A DNA stretch of 64,000 nucleotides from DASPWV01 sp046726375 (GTDB lineage Bacteria; Acidobacteriota; Vicinamibacteria; Vicinamibacterales; UBA2999). Within the stretch, counting starts at the first letter, position 1; every line of letters starts with the position of its first letter. Position numbers and translations under genes: made by a program. The notes beneath the pieces are model-generated. The model was not told where the DNA came from. It made no database searches and saw nothing but the letters and a program-made list of their open reading frames with translations. Below are positions 44,897-52,693 of this stretch, one piece after another. The stretch is taken from positions 65,594 to 129,593 of the forward strand of contig JBKPAJ010000071.1 in assembly GCA_046726375.1 (NCBI GenBank), written 5' to 3'.

Positions 44897-45712
44897 TTTC
44901 GTGAGGCGCTCTTCGAGCTTCTTCTGCTCGCGTCCGGCGGCGTCGCGTGCTTTCTCTCTGGCTGCCTGCGCCGCCCGAACTTCTTTCAGCTTCTCACTCG
45001 ATTCTGCAAGCTCCTGGCGCGCCCGCGCCTCTTCGCGTTCGGCGCGTTCCACCTCGCGGCGCCCACGTTCGATTTCTGCCTGCAACTGACGCTCTTCCGT
45101 TTGCGCCGTTCGCAACCGCATCTCGAGCTCGTCGATCTCGCGCTGCCTGGCGGGTGAGATTTCAGGCTTGGCTGGTGCCTTCGCCCGTTCGCGACTGCTG
45201 ACCAGCGACAAACTGCGCGCGGGCGGCGTCCCCGCCGGACGCGGCGACACGCCCGACAGGGCCTCAAAACCCATGCGCTTCAGCGGACGCGTCAACAAGC
45301 CTGCTGCTTCAGCCGGTGCGGGCAACGCCTCGAGCGTTTCGCCAATCGCGGTGACATTGGCTGGTGACGCGGATTCGCCGGCTTCAGACAGGATTTCGCG
45401 AAGTCGTTTAGCCGCCGCTCGCACGGCATCGCGCTGCGCCGCTTCTGCCTTGTGCAGGTCGACGGATTTGCCTGCCAGGAGCGAGCGGTGCGCCGTGCGC
45501 AGGCGTTCGGCCGCCTCGATCACCTGATCGTAGAGGAGACGCTCGCGCCAGTACAACTGATTGACCGCCCAGGCGGGAACAGTCGGCTTTTGCAGCGTGC
45601 GCACTCGCGTGGCATCGGCGCCTCGAACCTGTTTGGCGAGCGCGTTGCGCGCCGGCGTGAACTCCTTGAGTGGGAGCTGATAGAGACGGGCGATCTCTTG
45701 ATCGATGTTCAT
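44864..45712 (-). CDS. Coiled-coil protein of unknown function
   Basis: 282 residues. The conserved N-terminus (IARLYQLPLKEFTPARNALA, then RTLQKPTVPAWAVNQLYWRE) is a recognisable domain also found in actinobacterial and acidobacterial proteins of unknown role. A helical region follows, then a Pro-rich linker (about 155-185) and a long charged coiled coil (about 190-270, rich in Glu, Arg, Ala). The last ten residues (VTSSKFKVQS) and the TAG stop are encoded by the GTTCAAA repeat, so the original C-terminus has probably been replaced. It is downstream of recQ on the same strand, 44 bp away. Confidence 0.75.
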   Translation of the reverse strand: MNIDQEIARLYQLPLKEFTPARNALAKQVRGADATRVRTLQKPTVPAWAVNQLYWRERLLYDQVIEAAERLRTAHRSLLAGKSVDLHKAEAAQRDAVRAAAKRLREILSEAGESASPANVTAIGETLEALPAPAEAAGLLTRPLKRMGFEALSGVSPRPAGTPPARSLSLVSSRERAKAPAKPEISPARQREIDELEMRLRTAQTEERQLQAEIERGRREVERAEREEARARQELAESSEKLKEVRAAQAAREKARDAAGREQKKLEERLTKVTSSKFKVQS

Positions 45713-45756
45713 AGAGCATCGCGGACCTGCCTTCGACTCCGCGGATGGCGAGTCGC

Positions 45757-47622
45757 TCAGGCCAGGGAAGGTCCGCCCTTCTGTGCGTCACTAGTGCGGC
45801 CATCAGAAAACGATCGGATCGTGTCGAGCACCGCAGAGCCGAGCAGTTCGATCTTTCGCGCGCCCATCCCGTAGACGGTATGCAATTCGTCCAGCGATCG
45901 CGGCTTCCGTCGAGCCAGGTCGCGCAGCGTCGTGTCGTGGAAGATCACATAGGGCGGAACCCCGCGCGCACGCGCGAGCTGCAACCGCATGCTGCGCAGT
46001 TGTTCGAACAGCGCGCGATCGACGCCGTCCCACGATCCCTCGTCTCGCACAGTGCGCGGCAATGTCGTGCCTTTCGCAGGACGCCGCTGACGCGACAGCG
46101 AGAGATCGGCAAAGCTGGCAGGATTCTTGAGCAGCGCGGCCCCGGATTGCGTCAACTGCAACGCCGGATAAGCTTCGTCGGTTTGCTGCAGCAACCCGTG
46201 AGCAAGCAGCTGATCGATGTAGCCCCGCACTTCGTCGATCGTCGCATCTTTGAGCAAGCCAAAGGTGCTGAGCCGGTCGTGTCCGCGCGCGCGCACACCT
46301 TCGGCGTCGCTGCCACGCAGCACGTTGGTTACGTGCGCGGCTCCAAAGCGCTGCCCCACGCGGGCGACTGCAGACAACACTTTGCGCGCAAGCGTCACCG
46401 GGTCGCCGGCGGGTTCCAGTTCTCCGAGGCAGTAATCGCACGCGCTGCATCGGTCGCGATCGTAGGTCTGGCCAAAATAGCTGACTATGTGGCGATGGCG
46501 GCAGCCGACGCGGGCGGCGTAGCGCTCCATGTCGCGCAGCAGGCTGCGCCGTTCTTCGCTGAGCTCGCCGTTTCGCTCCAACATCACGCGCCACTTGAGA
46601 AAATCCGCCGCCGAATACACGAGCACGCATTCAGCTTCGAGTCCGTCGCGGCCTGCGCGTCCCGACTCCTGCTGGTAGTGCTCGAGCGATTGCGGCGCGC
46701 CGGCGTGAACGACGAAGCGTACGTCCGACCGGTCGATGCCCATCCCGAAGGCGACGGTGGCCACGATGATGTCGACGTCCTCGTTGAGGAAAGCGTCCTG
46801 GTTGTCATGACGCCGTTGATCGTCGAGTCCGGCATGGTACGGCCGCGCGCGATAGGCCTGCTCAACGAGCCAGGCCGCAAGCGCATCGACATCTTTACGC
46901 GAAGTGCAGTAGACAATGCCGGCCTCGCCGCGATGCCGCTCGAGGACGTCGAGGATCTGCCGTTTCAGGTTGGCGCGCGGGAGCACCCGATAAACGAGGT
47001 TCGGACGATCAAACGAGCCCACCAGCTCGAGCGCGTTTGCGAGGCCGAGTTCGGACACGATGTCACGCCGCACGCGAGCGGTCGCCGTGGCCGTGAAGGC
47101 GTGAAAACTGACCGCAGGCAAGCGTTGGCGAAGCTGCCGGAGCTGACGGTATTCCGGCCTGAAGTCGTGTCCCCACTGACTGATGCAATGCGCTTCGTCG
47201 ATGGCCACGAAGCTCACGGGCCTCGATGCCACGAGCGAAACGAATCCTTCGCCGCCGTCGCCGACGAGACGCTCGGGTGCGACGTAGAGCAGTCGATAGC
47301 GCCCGTCGCGAACGCCGGATGCGACTGCGGCCCTGTCGCTCGATGACAGCGTGCTGTTGTAACAGGCCGCGGCAACGCCATTGGCAACGAGGGTGTCGAC
47401 CTGATCCTTCATCAGCGAAATCAGCGGCGACACGACCACCGCCAGACCATCGCGCAGCAACGCTGGTGCCTGGAAACAAAGCGACTTGCCGCCGCCCGTT
47501 GGCAGAACGACGAGCGAATCACGCCCGTCGAGCACGGCGGCCATCGCCTCGCGTTGATGCGGGCGGAAGGAACTGTAGCCCCAGTGCTCGTCAAGGACAT
47601 GCAACAGGGCTTCAGTAGTCAT
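45757..47622 (-). CDS. recQ: ATP-dependent DNA helicase RecQ
   Basis: 621 residues from the ATG at 47622. The longer frame to 47703 is repeat-derived. Helicase motifs: Walker A PTGGGKSLCFQ, DEAH box IDEAHCISQWGHDFRPEYR, motif III/IV FTATATARVRRDI, motif VI QESGRAGRDG. The RQC zinc cysteines are present (CRHRHIVSYFGQ, CSACDYC), and a C-terminal HRDC domain is present (LRDLARRKPRSLDELHTVYG). It unwinds recombination and stalled-fork structures. No Shine-Dalgarno precedes the ATG; the upstream bases belong to a heptad-repeat island. Confidence 0.95.
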   Translation of the reverse strand: MTTEALLHVLDEHWGYSSFRPHQREAMAAVLDGRDSLVVLPTGGGKSLCFQAPALLRDGLAVVVSPLISLMKDQVDTLVANGVAAACYNSTLSSSDRAAVASGVRDGRYRLLYVAPERLVGDGGEGFVSLVASRPVSFVAIDEAHCISQWGHDFRPEYRQLRQLRQRLPAVSFHAFTATATARVRRDIVSELGLANALELVGSFDRPNLVYRVLPRANLKRQILDVLERHRGEAGIVYCTSRKDVDALAAWLVEQAYRARPYHAGLDDQRRHDNQDAFLNEDVDIIVATVAFGMGIDRSDVRFVVHAGAPQSLEHYQQESGRAGRDGLEAECVLVYSAADFLKWRVMLERNGELSEERRSLLRDMERYAARVGCRHRHIVSYFGQTYDRDRCSACDYCLGELEPAGDPVTLARKVLSAVARVGQRFGAAHVTNVLRGSDAEGVRARGHDRLSTFGLLKDATIDEVRGYIDQLLAHGLLQQTDEAYPALQLTQSGAALLKNPASFADLSLSRQRRPAKGTTLPRTVRDEGSWDGVDRALFEQLRSMRLQLARARGVPPYVIFHDTTLRDLARRKPRSLDELHTVYGMGARKIELLGSAVLDTIRSFSDGRTSDAQKGGPSLA

Positions 47623-47731
47623 GCGATCGCAGATCGTCGATTGTAGATTGCAGATGTGATTGGGGATTTCAGATGTGATTGGCGAATTCTTCCGCAACCT
47701 CAATCTACACTCTCAAATCTCAAATCTACAC
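47623..47731. repeat. AGATTGC/AAATCTC-type heptad island between MFS gene and recQ
   Basis: Units of seven (CAGATCG, TCGATTG, TAGATTG, CAGATGT, GATTGGG) run on the left. CAATCTA, CACTCTC, AAATCTC, AAATCTA, CACTCAC run on the right, inverted relative to the left. The island occupies the full gap: it starts at the base after the recQ ATG (minus-strand reading) and reaches the MFS stop. Confidence 0.7.
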
Positions 47732-48997
47732 TCACGGCGTCAGTATCCCTCGTTCAATATAGATGGGGCGAACGACCGCGCGCAGCGACGGAAGGCGAGT
47801 GCGGAACCAGACACCCGTGAGCAGGCACGCCAGCCCACCGAGGGCGATCGTGATCGGCGCGCCAATACGCTCCGCAACTATACCGGCAGCAAGGCTGCCC
47901 AGAGGCATCGTGCCGAGAAACGCCATCGTATAGAACGCCATCACCCGGCCCCGCAGGTGTTCGTCGACCAGCGTTTGGATAAGCGTGTTCGATCCGGCGA
48001 TTGCGGTCATGTACCCGGCGCCGGACACGAGCAGCAGCACCATCGACAGCAGCACATCGTGCGAGGCGGCGAACGCCATCAAGCTCGCCCCATAAACGAC
48101 CGTCGAAACCGCGATGATCCTTCCGAGGCCAACGACGTTGGCACGCGACGCGAGATAGACCGCACCGCTCAACGCGCCCAGGCCGGAGGCGGCCATCAAG
48201 GCGCCGAGCGTGTAGGACGCGCCGCCGAGCACGTCGGCCGCCATGACCGGCATCAGCACCGAATGCGGAATACCAAACACACTCGTCGAGGCAATGAGCA
48301 GCAGCGCCGTACGAATGGGCGCAAACGATCGCACGTACTCGAAGCCGGCACGCAACTGACGGCCGACCGCTTCTGCCACGCTGGCCAGCTCACGCTTCGG
48401 CACGCGCATCGCCATCAGCGAAGCGATCACCGCAACGTAGGAGAAGGCGTCGAGGACGAAACACCAGCCCTCGCCTACCGCCGCAATCATCGCTCCACCG
48501 ACCGCCGGTCCGATGATGCGGCTGCCGTTCACCATCGATGAGTTGAGCGCGATCGCGTTCGACAGATCGGCAGGGTCGTCGATCATCGCCACGACAAACG
48601 CCTGTCGTGCCGGCGTTTCAAACGCGCTGATGACGCCTTGCGCAAGCTGCAGCGCAAGCACTTGCCAGACCGTGATCACGCCCGACAACGTCAGCACGCC
48701 GAGCAAGGCCGACTGCAGAAGCGACAACACCTGCGTCCATACGAGCACGCGATGCCGGTCCCAGCGGTCGACGTAGACGCCCGCGATCGGTCCGAGGAAC
48801 AGCATCGCGATTTGCGAGCAGAAGCCCACGAGGCCGAGAAGAAGCGCCGAGTCGGTGAGGCGATACACCAGCCAGCTCGTGGCCAGACGTGTGATCCAGG
48901 TGCCGATGAGCGACACGCTTTGGCCGGTAAAGAACAGGCGGTAGTTCCGATGACGAAGCGAGCGGAGCAGGCTCGGCGAGGGCGGAGCGGACGACAC
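47732..48997 (-). CDS. MFS transporter, MFS_3/EntS-like exporter
   Basis: About 421 residues if started at the GTG at 48997, just before SSAPPSPSLLRSLRHRNYRL. The frame continues another 96 codons upstream, but that part is antisense to the exonuclease gene and has no membrane character. Twelve helices are visible. Motif-A-like sequence FLGPIAGVYVDRWDRHRVLV lies between helices 2 and 3, typical of the MFS_3 (enterobactin-exporter-like) group. The substrate is unknown. The start is 27 bp from the divergent exonuclease start. Confidence 0.85.
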   Translation of the reverse strand: MSSAPPSPSLLRSLRHRNYRLFFTGQSVSLIGTWITRLATSWLVYRLTDSALLLGLVGFCSQIAMLFLGPIAGVYVDRWDRHRVLVWTQVLSLLQSALLGVLTLSGVITVWQVLALQLAQGVISAFETPARQAFVVAMIDDPADLSNAIALNSSMVNGSRIIGPAVGGAMIAAVGEGWCFVLDAFSYVAVIASLMAMRVPKRELASVAEAVGRQLRAGFEYVRSFAPIRTALLLIASTSVFGIPHSVLMPVMAADVLGGASYTLGALMAASGLGALSGAVYLASRANVVGLGRIIAVSTVVYGASLMAFAASHDVLLSMVLLLVSGAGYMTAIAGSNTLIQTLVDEHLRGRVMAFYTMAFLGTMPLGSLAAGIVAERIGAPITIALGGLACLLTGVWFRTRLPSLRAVVRPIYIERGILTP

Positions 48998-49024
48998 TCT
49001 CTCGATGGTACATGATTGGTTTCG

Positions 49025-50023
49025 GTGCTGACCGAGACGTCCGCCGGTTTGTATTGCCCGAGCGGAGATTTTCATATCGATCCGTGGGCGCCCGTGCCGC
49101 GCGCCGTGATCACGCATGCGCACGGCGATCACGCACGTGCCGGAAGCGCTGCGTATTTGTGTGCGTCTGAATGCGCTCCGCTGCTGGCTCGTCGACTGGG
49201 GCCGAGCACACTGATCGAACCGCAGCCGTACGGCACGCGCATCACGCTTGGCGACGCGCGTGTGAGCTTCCATCCCGCGGGCCACATTCGCGGCTCCGCA
49301 CAGGTGCGCATCGAAAGCCGCGACGGTGTGTGGGTGGTCACCGGCGATTTCAAACGAGCTGACGATCCCACGTGCGCGGCGTTTGAACCGGTGCCGTGCA
49401 ACACGTTCGTCACCGAGTCGACATTTGGACTGCCAATCTACCGCTGGGATTCGCCTGAGTCGGTGATGCGCGAGATGGTCGAATGGTGGGACACGAATCG
49501 GGTCAGCGGGTTAGCCTCGGTTCTCTTCTGTTACAGCCTTGGGAAGGCACAGCGAGTGCTGGCGGAGCTCACGCGCTTCACGGATCGCACCGTGCTGGTG
49601 CACGGCATGCTCCTCCAAATGATCGATGCGTACCGTGCCGCCGGGGTGGCGATGGTTGACACCGCCGCGCTGATCGATCGACCGCGCGGGTCGTCGTGCG
49701 CCGGCGAACTCGTGCTTGCGCCACTCTCTGCGCGGGGTACGCCGTGGATGCGCCGGCTTGGAGATCTCTCCGACGGTTTCGCCTCGGGACTGATGCGCGT
49801 GCGCGGCGTGCGGCGGCAGCGCGGCTTCGATCGCGGTTTCGTCCTGTCTGACCACGCTGACTGGCCGGCCCTGCTGGAAACGATCGAGGAAACCGGCGCA
49901 GCGCGCGTGCTGGCAACGCATGGCTACGCCGAGCCACTCGCACGCTATCTGAGATCCCGTGGCCTGGAGTCGGACGTCATCCGAACAGCGTGGGAGGGCG
50001 AGGCGGGCTCCGAGGACGCATGA
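49025..50023 (+). CDS. MBL-fold exonuclease, DNA-ligase-associated
   Basis: About 332 residues from the GTG at 49025; a TTG at 49016 is also possible. Metallo-beta-lactamase/beta-CASP features: LYCPSGDFHIDPWAPVPRAV, the metal-binding THAHGDHARAG, SFHPAGHIRGSAQVRI, VVTGDFKRADDPTCAAFEP and VLSDHADWPALL. This is the exonuclease type typically found next to ATP-dependent ligases. The ligase start overlaps its stop (ATGA at 50020-50023), so the two are translated together. Role: end-processing in DNA repair. Confidence 0.9.
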   Translation: MLTETSAGLYCPSGDFHIDPWAPVPRAVITHAHGDHARAGSAAYLCASECAPLLARRLGPSTLIEPQPYGTRITLGDARVSFHPAGHIRGSAQVRIESRDGVWVVTGDFKRADDPTCAAFEPVPCNTFVTESTFGLPIYRWDSPESVMREMVEWWDTNRVSGLASVLFCYSLGKAQRVLAELTRFTDRTVLVHGMLLQMIDAYRAAGVAMVDTAALIDRPRGSSCAGELVLAPLSARGTPWMRRLGDLSDGFASGLMRVRGVRRQRGFDRGFVLSDHADWPALLETIEETGAARVLATHGYAEPLARYLRSRGLESDVIRTAWEGEAGSEDA

Positions 50024-51660
50024 TTCTGTTTGCCCGCTTGTTCGAACGGATCGATCGAACGACATCGACGAATGCGAAAGTCGATGCCATGGCCGAGTAC
50101 TTCACCGCAGCGCCTGCGGCAGACGCGGCCTGGGCTGTGTTCTTCCTCACCGGCCGGCGGCTGAAACGTCTCATTCCTGGCGCTGCGATCCGCGACTGGA
50201 CACTCGCGGCTACCGGCCTCGAGCCCTGGATCCTCGACGAGTGCTACGCCGTCGTCGGCGATGGCGCCGAGACTGCGGCGTTGATGCTCGATCAGGCTCG
50301 TCACGCTCGCGGCGCGGCGTCGGCCGCGCCAGCCCGAGCGGCAACTCTGGCCGAATGGGTCGAAGAGCGCATCCTGCCACTCAAGCAACTCGATCCGGCA
50401 ACGCAGCAGTCGCAAGTCACGGACTGGCTGTTGTCGCTCGATCGCTGGCCGCGCTTTATCCTGCTCAAGCTCCTCACCGGCGAACTGCGACTCGGCGTCT
50501 CGCAGACGCTCGTCGTCCGTGCCCTGGCGCAAGCTGCCGATCTGCCCGCGACGACGATTGCCGCGAGGCTGATGGGCGACTGGCGGCCAAGCGCAGACTG
50601 GTTTGCGTCACTGATCGCGCACGGGGAGACGGCAGAGGATCGATCGCGTCCGTACCCCTTCTATCTTGCGTCTCCACTCGAAGACGACATCACGACGCTC
50701 GGAGCGCCATCGGCCTGGCTGATCGAATGGAAGTGGGACGGGATCCGCGCCCAGCTCGTCAAACGCGGCGGCGTGCACCTGTGGTCGCGCGGAGAAGAGC
50801 TCATCACGCATCGGTTTCCCGAAATCACCGCTGCGGCCACCCGTCTGCCGGACGGTACGGTGCTCGACGGCGAGGTGGTCGCGTTCAGCGGCGATCGACC
50901 GCTGCCGTTCTCCGTGCTGCAGCAGCGCATCGGCCGGCAGAAGCTGGTCGCGCAAATGGTGCAGGCCGTACCTGTCGTGTGCATGATCTACGACATCCTC
51001 GAGTCGGAGGGTCGCGATATGCGTGACGCGCCGTTGTCTGAGCGACGGGAGACGCTCGAGCGCGTGCTCGCCGGCACGTCGACGCTGCGCCTCTCACCCC
51101 GGGTCATCGTTGCCAGTTGGGACGAACTCGCGGCGCTGCGATCGCAGTCACGCACACGCGGCGTCGAAGGGTTCATGTTGAAGCGCCTCGACTCGCTGTA
51201 CGGCGTCGGACGCAAACGCGGCGACTGGTGGAAGTGGAAGATCGATCCGTACACGATCGACGCCGTCCTGATCTACGCACAACCCGGAAGCGGCAAGCGC
51301 GCCAGCCTCCTCACCGACTACACGTTCGGCGTCTGGGATAACGGCGAGCTCGTGCCGATCGCCAAGGCGTACTCCGGACTCTCGAACGAAGAGATCTCCG
51401 AGCTCGACAGGTGGATTCGCCGGCACACGCGCGAGCGATTCGGACCCGTTCGTCATGTCGAACCGGTGCACGTGTTCGAGCTCGGGTTCGAAGCGATCGC
51501 CGCTTCGTCCCGGCACAAGTCGGGCGTTGCGCTGCGCTTTCCGCGAATGCTGCGGTGGCGAAAGGACAAGCCGGCGCAGGAAGCCGATACGCTTGAGGCC
51601 GTAAAGCGCCTTTTAGGCCAGAAAGCTGTAAAAACTAACCATCAGCACGGCGAATGTTGA
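50020..51660 (+). CDS. ATP-dependent DNA ligase
   Basis: 546 residues from the ATG at 50020. The frame is open ten codons earlier, but this start gives the usual 4-bp overlap. The N-terminal helical DNA-binding domain (FARLFERIDRTTSTNAKVDA, LLTGELRLGVSQTLVVRAL) precedes the nucleotidyltransferase core with the adenylated Lys in IEWKWDGIRAQ. LDGEVVAF (motif IV region), VEGFMLKRLDSLYG (motif IV/V) and WWKWKIDPYTID (motif V) follow, then the OB domain. It seals nicks or breaks using ATP. The usual helicase and phosphoesterase partners of such clusters are absent here. Confidence 0.92.
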   Translation: MILFARLFERIDRTTSTNAKVDAMAEYFTAAPAADAAWAVFFLTGRRLKRLIPGAAIRDWTLAATGLEPWILDECYAVVGDGAETAALMLDQARHARGAASAAPARAATLAEWVEERILPLKQLDPATQQSQVTDWLLSLDRWPRFILLKLLTGELRLGVSQTLVVRALAQAADLPATTIAARLMGDWRPSADWFASLIAHGETAEDRSRPYPFYLASPLEDDITTLGAPSAWLIEWKWDGIRAQLVKRGGVHLWSRGEELITHRFPEITAAATRLPDGTVLDGEVVAFSGDRPLPFSVLQQRIGRQKLVAQMVQAVPVVCMIYDILESEGRDMRDAPLSERRETLERVLAGTSTLRLSPRVIVASWDELAALRSQSRTRGVEGFMLKRLDSLYGVGRKRGDWWKWKIDPYTIDAVLIYAQPGSGKRASLLTDYTFGVWDNGELVPIAKAYSGLSNEEISELDRWIRRHTRERFGPVRHVEPVHVFELGFEAIAASSRHKSGVALRFPRMLRWRKDKPAQEADTLEAVKRLLGQKAVKTNHQHGEC

Positions 51661-51707
51661 ATTATTTAATTTCTGTATTGACTTAATTCAACATCGTGTG
51701 CCATAAA
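51654..51707 (+). promoter_or_regulatory. Sigma-70-like promoter with flanking inverted repeat, upstream of DUF2089 gene
   Basis: TTGACT (51678-51683) is followed after 17-18 bases by CCATAA/CATAAA (51701-51707). ATGTTGAATTA (51654-51664) and TAATTCAACAT (51684-51694) are exact 11-base inverted arms. The right arm fills the promoter spacer and the left arm overlaps the ligase stop. A bound dimer would block this promoter; alternatively the hairpin ends the ligase transcript. The patch is strikingly AT-rich. Confidence 0.6.
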
Positions 51708-51718
51708 CGTGACCAGCG

Positions 51719-52117
51719 ATGGCCACACAGGACTGGCAGGCACTGACGTCGCTGACCGCCGGCAGACCCTTTACCGTCGAACGAGTGCGGCTCAGCGGAC
51801 ACGACGTCGCGATTGAGGGCAGCTTCGAGGTTCCTGCGTTGGCGCAGCTTCCGCCCGAAGATCAGATCTTCGTCGCGGCGTTTGTGCGCTGCCACGGCTC
51901 CATCAAGCAGATGGAGAAGTTTTTCGGCGTCAGCTACCCGACCATCAAAAACCGGCTCAATCGCATCGGCGCGCTACTGCCCTTCGCAGACATCGCGCCG
52001 GGAGACGAACCCGCCCGGCCGACGATGAGTGATTTGCTCACCCGGCTCGAGCGTGGCGAAATGAGCGCGAAGGATGTTCTTCGTCAACTGCAGCAACCGA
52101 AAGAGAGTGAAACATGA
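51719..52117 (+). CDS. DUF2089-family protein (HTH-like)
   Basis: 132 residues. The DUF2089 signature PPEDQIFVAAFVRCHGSIKQ then MEKFFGVSYPTIKNRLNRI is a helix-turn-helix-like element, suggesting DNA binding. The N-terminus (DWQALTSLTAGRPFTVERVR) is a beta-rich strand that usually follows a zinc ribbon, absent here. The C-terminus (MSDLLTRLERGEMSAKDVLR) is a short SHOCT-like helix pair. It overlaps the next gene by 4 bp. Such pairs are thought to be regulator and effector of an envelope response; this is inference. Confidence 0.82.
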   Translation: MATQDWQALTSLTAGRPFTVERVRLSGHDVAIEGSFEVPALAQLPPEDQIFVAAFVRCHGSIKQMEKFFGVSYPTIKNRLNRIGALLPFADIAPGDEPARPTMSDLLTRLERGEMSAKDVLRQLQQPKESET

Positions 52118-52539
52118 GCGATGAAACCCGCCGCATCCTCGAGCTGCTCGCGCAAGGAAAGGTGACGGTTGATGAAGCCGACCAGTTGTTGCGCGCAATC
52201 GGCGAGCAACCGTCCGCTGACGCGAAGACTGAAACCAGCACACGCGCCAAACCGCGCTACGTGCGGATTGCCGTGCACAAGCCGGCGAAGGACGGCGGCA
52301 AGGACAAAGATGTCAACATCCGCGTGCCGATTGCGGTGGTCAGGAGCGGAATGAGACTGGGTGCAATGATTCCGGAACTTGCCAACGAGCGCGTGGCCGA
52401 GCGCCTGCGCGAACGCGGGCTCGATATCGATTTTTCAAAGCTGGATCCTGCGGCACTCGAAGCGGTTCTTCAGGAGCTTGGCCACACCGACATCGAGGTT
52501 GATGCAGGAAAGGCGCAGGTAAGGATCAGCTGCGAATAG
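52114..52539 (+). CDS. SHOCT-like domain protein, partner of the DUF2089 gene
   Basis: 141 residues. The N-terminal SHOCT-like helical hairpin (RRILELLAQGKVTVDEADQL) is the type found at the start of DUF2089-associated and YvlB/LiaX-like proteins. A basic linker leads to a segment (YVRIAVHKPAKDGGKDKDVN, IRVPIAVVRSGMRLGAMIPE) seen in those proteins, where beta strands of an adhesin-like domain would start. Here the protein stops soon after, at VQVRISCE-like sequence (KAQVRISCE). It is translationally coupled to the DUF2089 gene (ATGA overlap). Function unknown. Confidence 0.78.
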   Translation: MSDETRRILELLAQGKVTVDEADQLLRAIGEQPSADAKTETSTRAKPRYVRIAVHKPAKDGGKDKDVNIRVPIAVVRSGMRLGAMIPELANERVAERLRERGLDIDFSKLDPAALEAVLQELGHTDIEVDAGKAQVRISCE

Positions 52540-52566
52540 CAGCTGGGTGCGAGACGTTGCGGAAGG

Positions 52567-52690
52567 TGTTTAGGTTCGGTGCGGTGCACAGGTGCGGTGG
52601 GTGCGGCTGGCGCGGTGCCCGGGTGCCCTCGTGCACCGCACGTAGCTACCGCACTTCTCGCACCTGGCGAACCACGGCACCTGACGCACG
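52567..52690. repeat. GGTGCGG-type GC-rich inverted repeat island
   Basis: Left units (GGTTCGG, TGCGGTG, CACAGGT, GCGGTGG, GTGCGGC) and right units (GTGCACCGCACG, CTACCGCACTT, CTCGCACCTGG, GGCACCTGACGCAC) are inverted, and built from GGTGC/GCACC cores at about 7-base spacing. It fills the gap between the convergent SHOCT-like and nrdJ genes and could form a large hairpin ending both transcripts. Confidence 0.65.
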
Positions 52691-52693
52691 TGA

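Noticed and set aside
45745..47346. 533-codon plus-strand frame
   Set aside because: Antisense to recQ, which has all helicase motifs.
47623..47703. 27-codon extension of RecQ
   Set aside because: Encoded entirely by the heptad-repeat island; the conserved RecQ start is at 47622.
48998..49285. 96-codon N-terminal extension of the MFS transporter
   Set aside because: Lies antisense to the exonuclease start and has no membrane or signal character; the GTG at 48997 immediately precedes the conserved MFS start.
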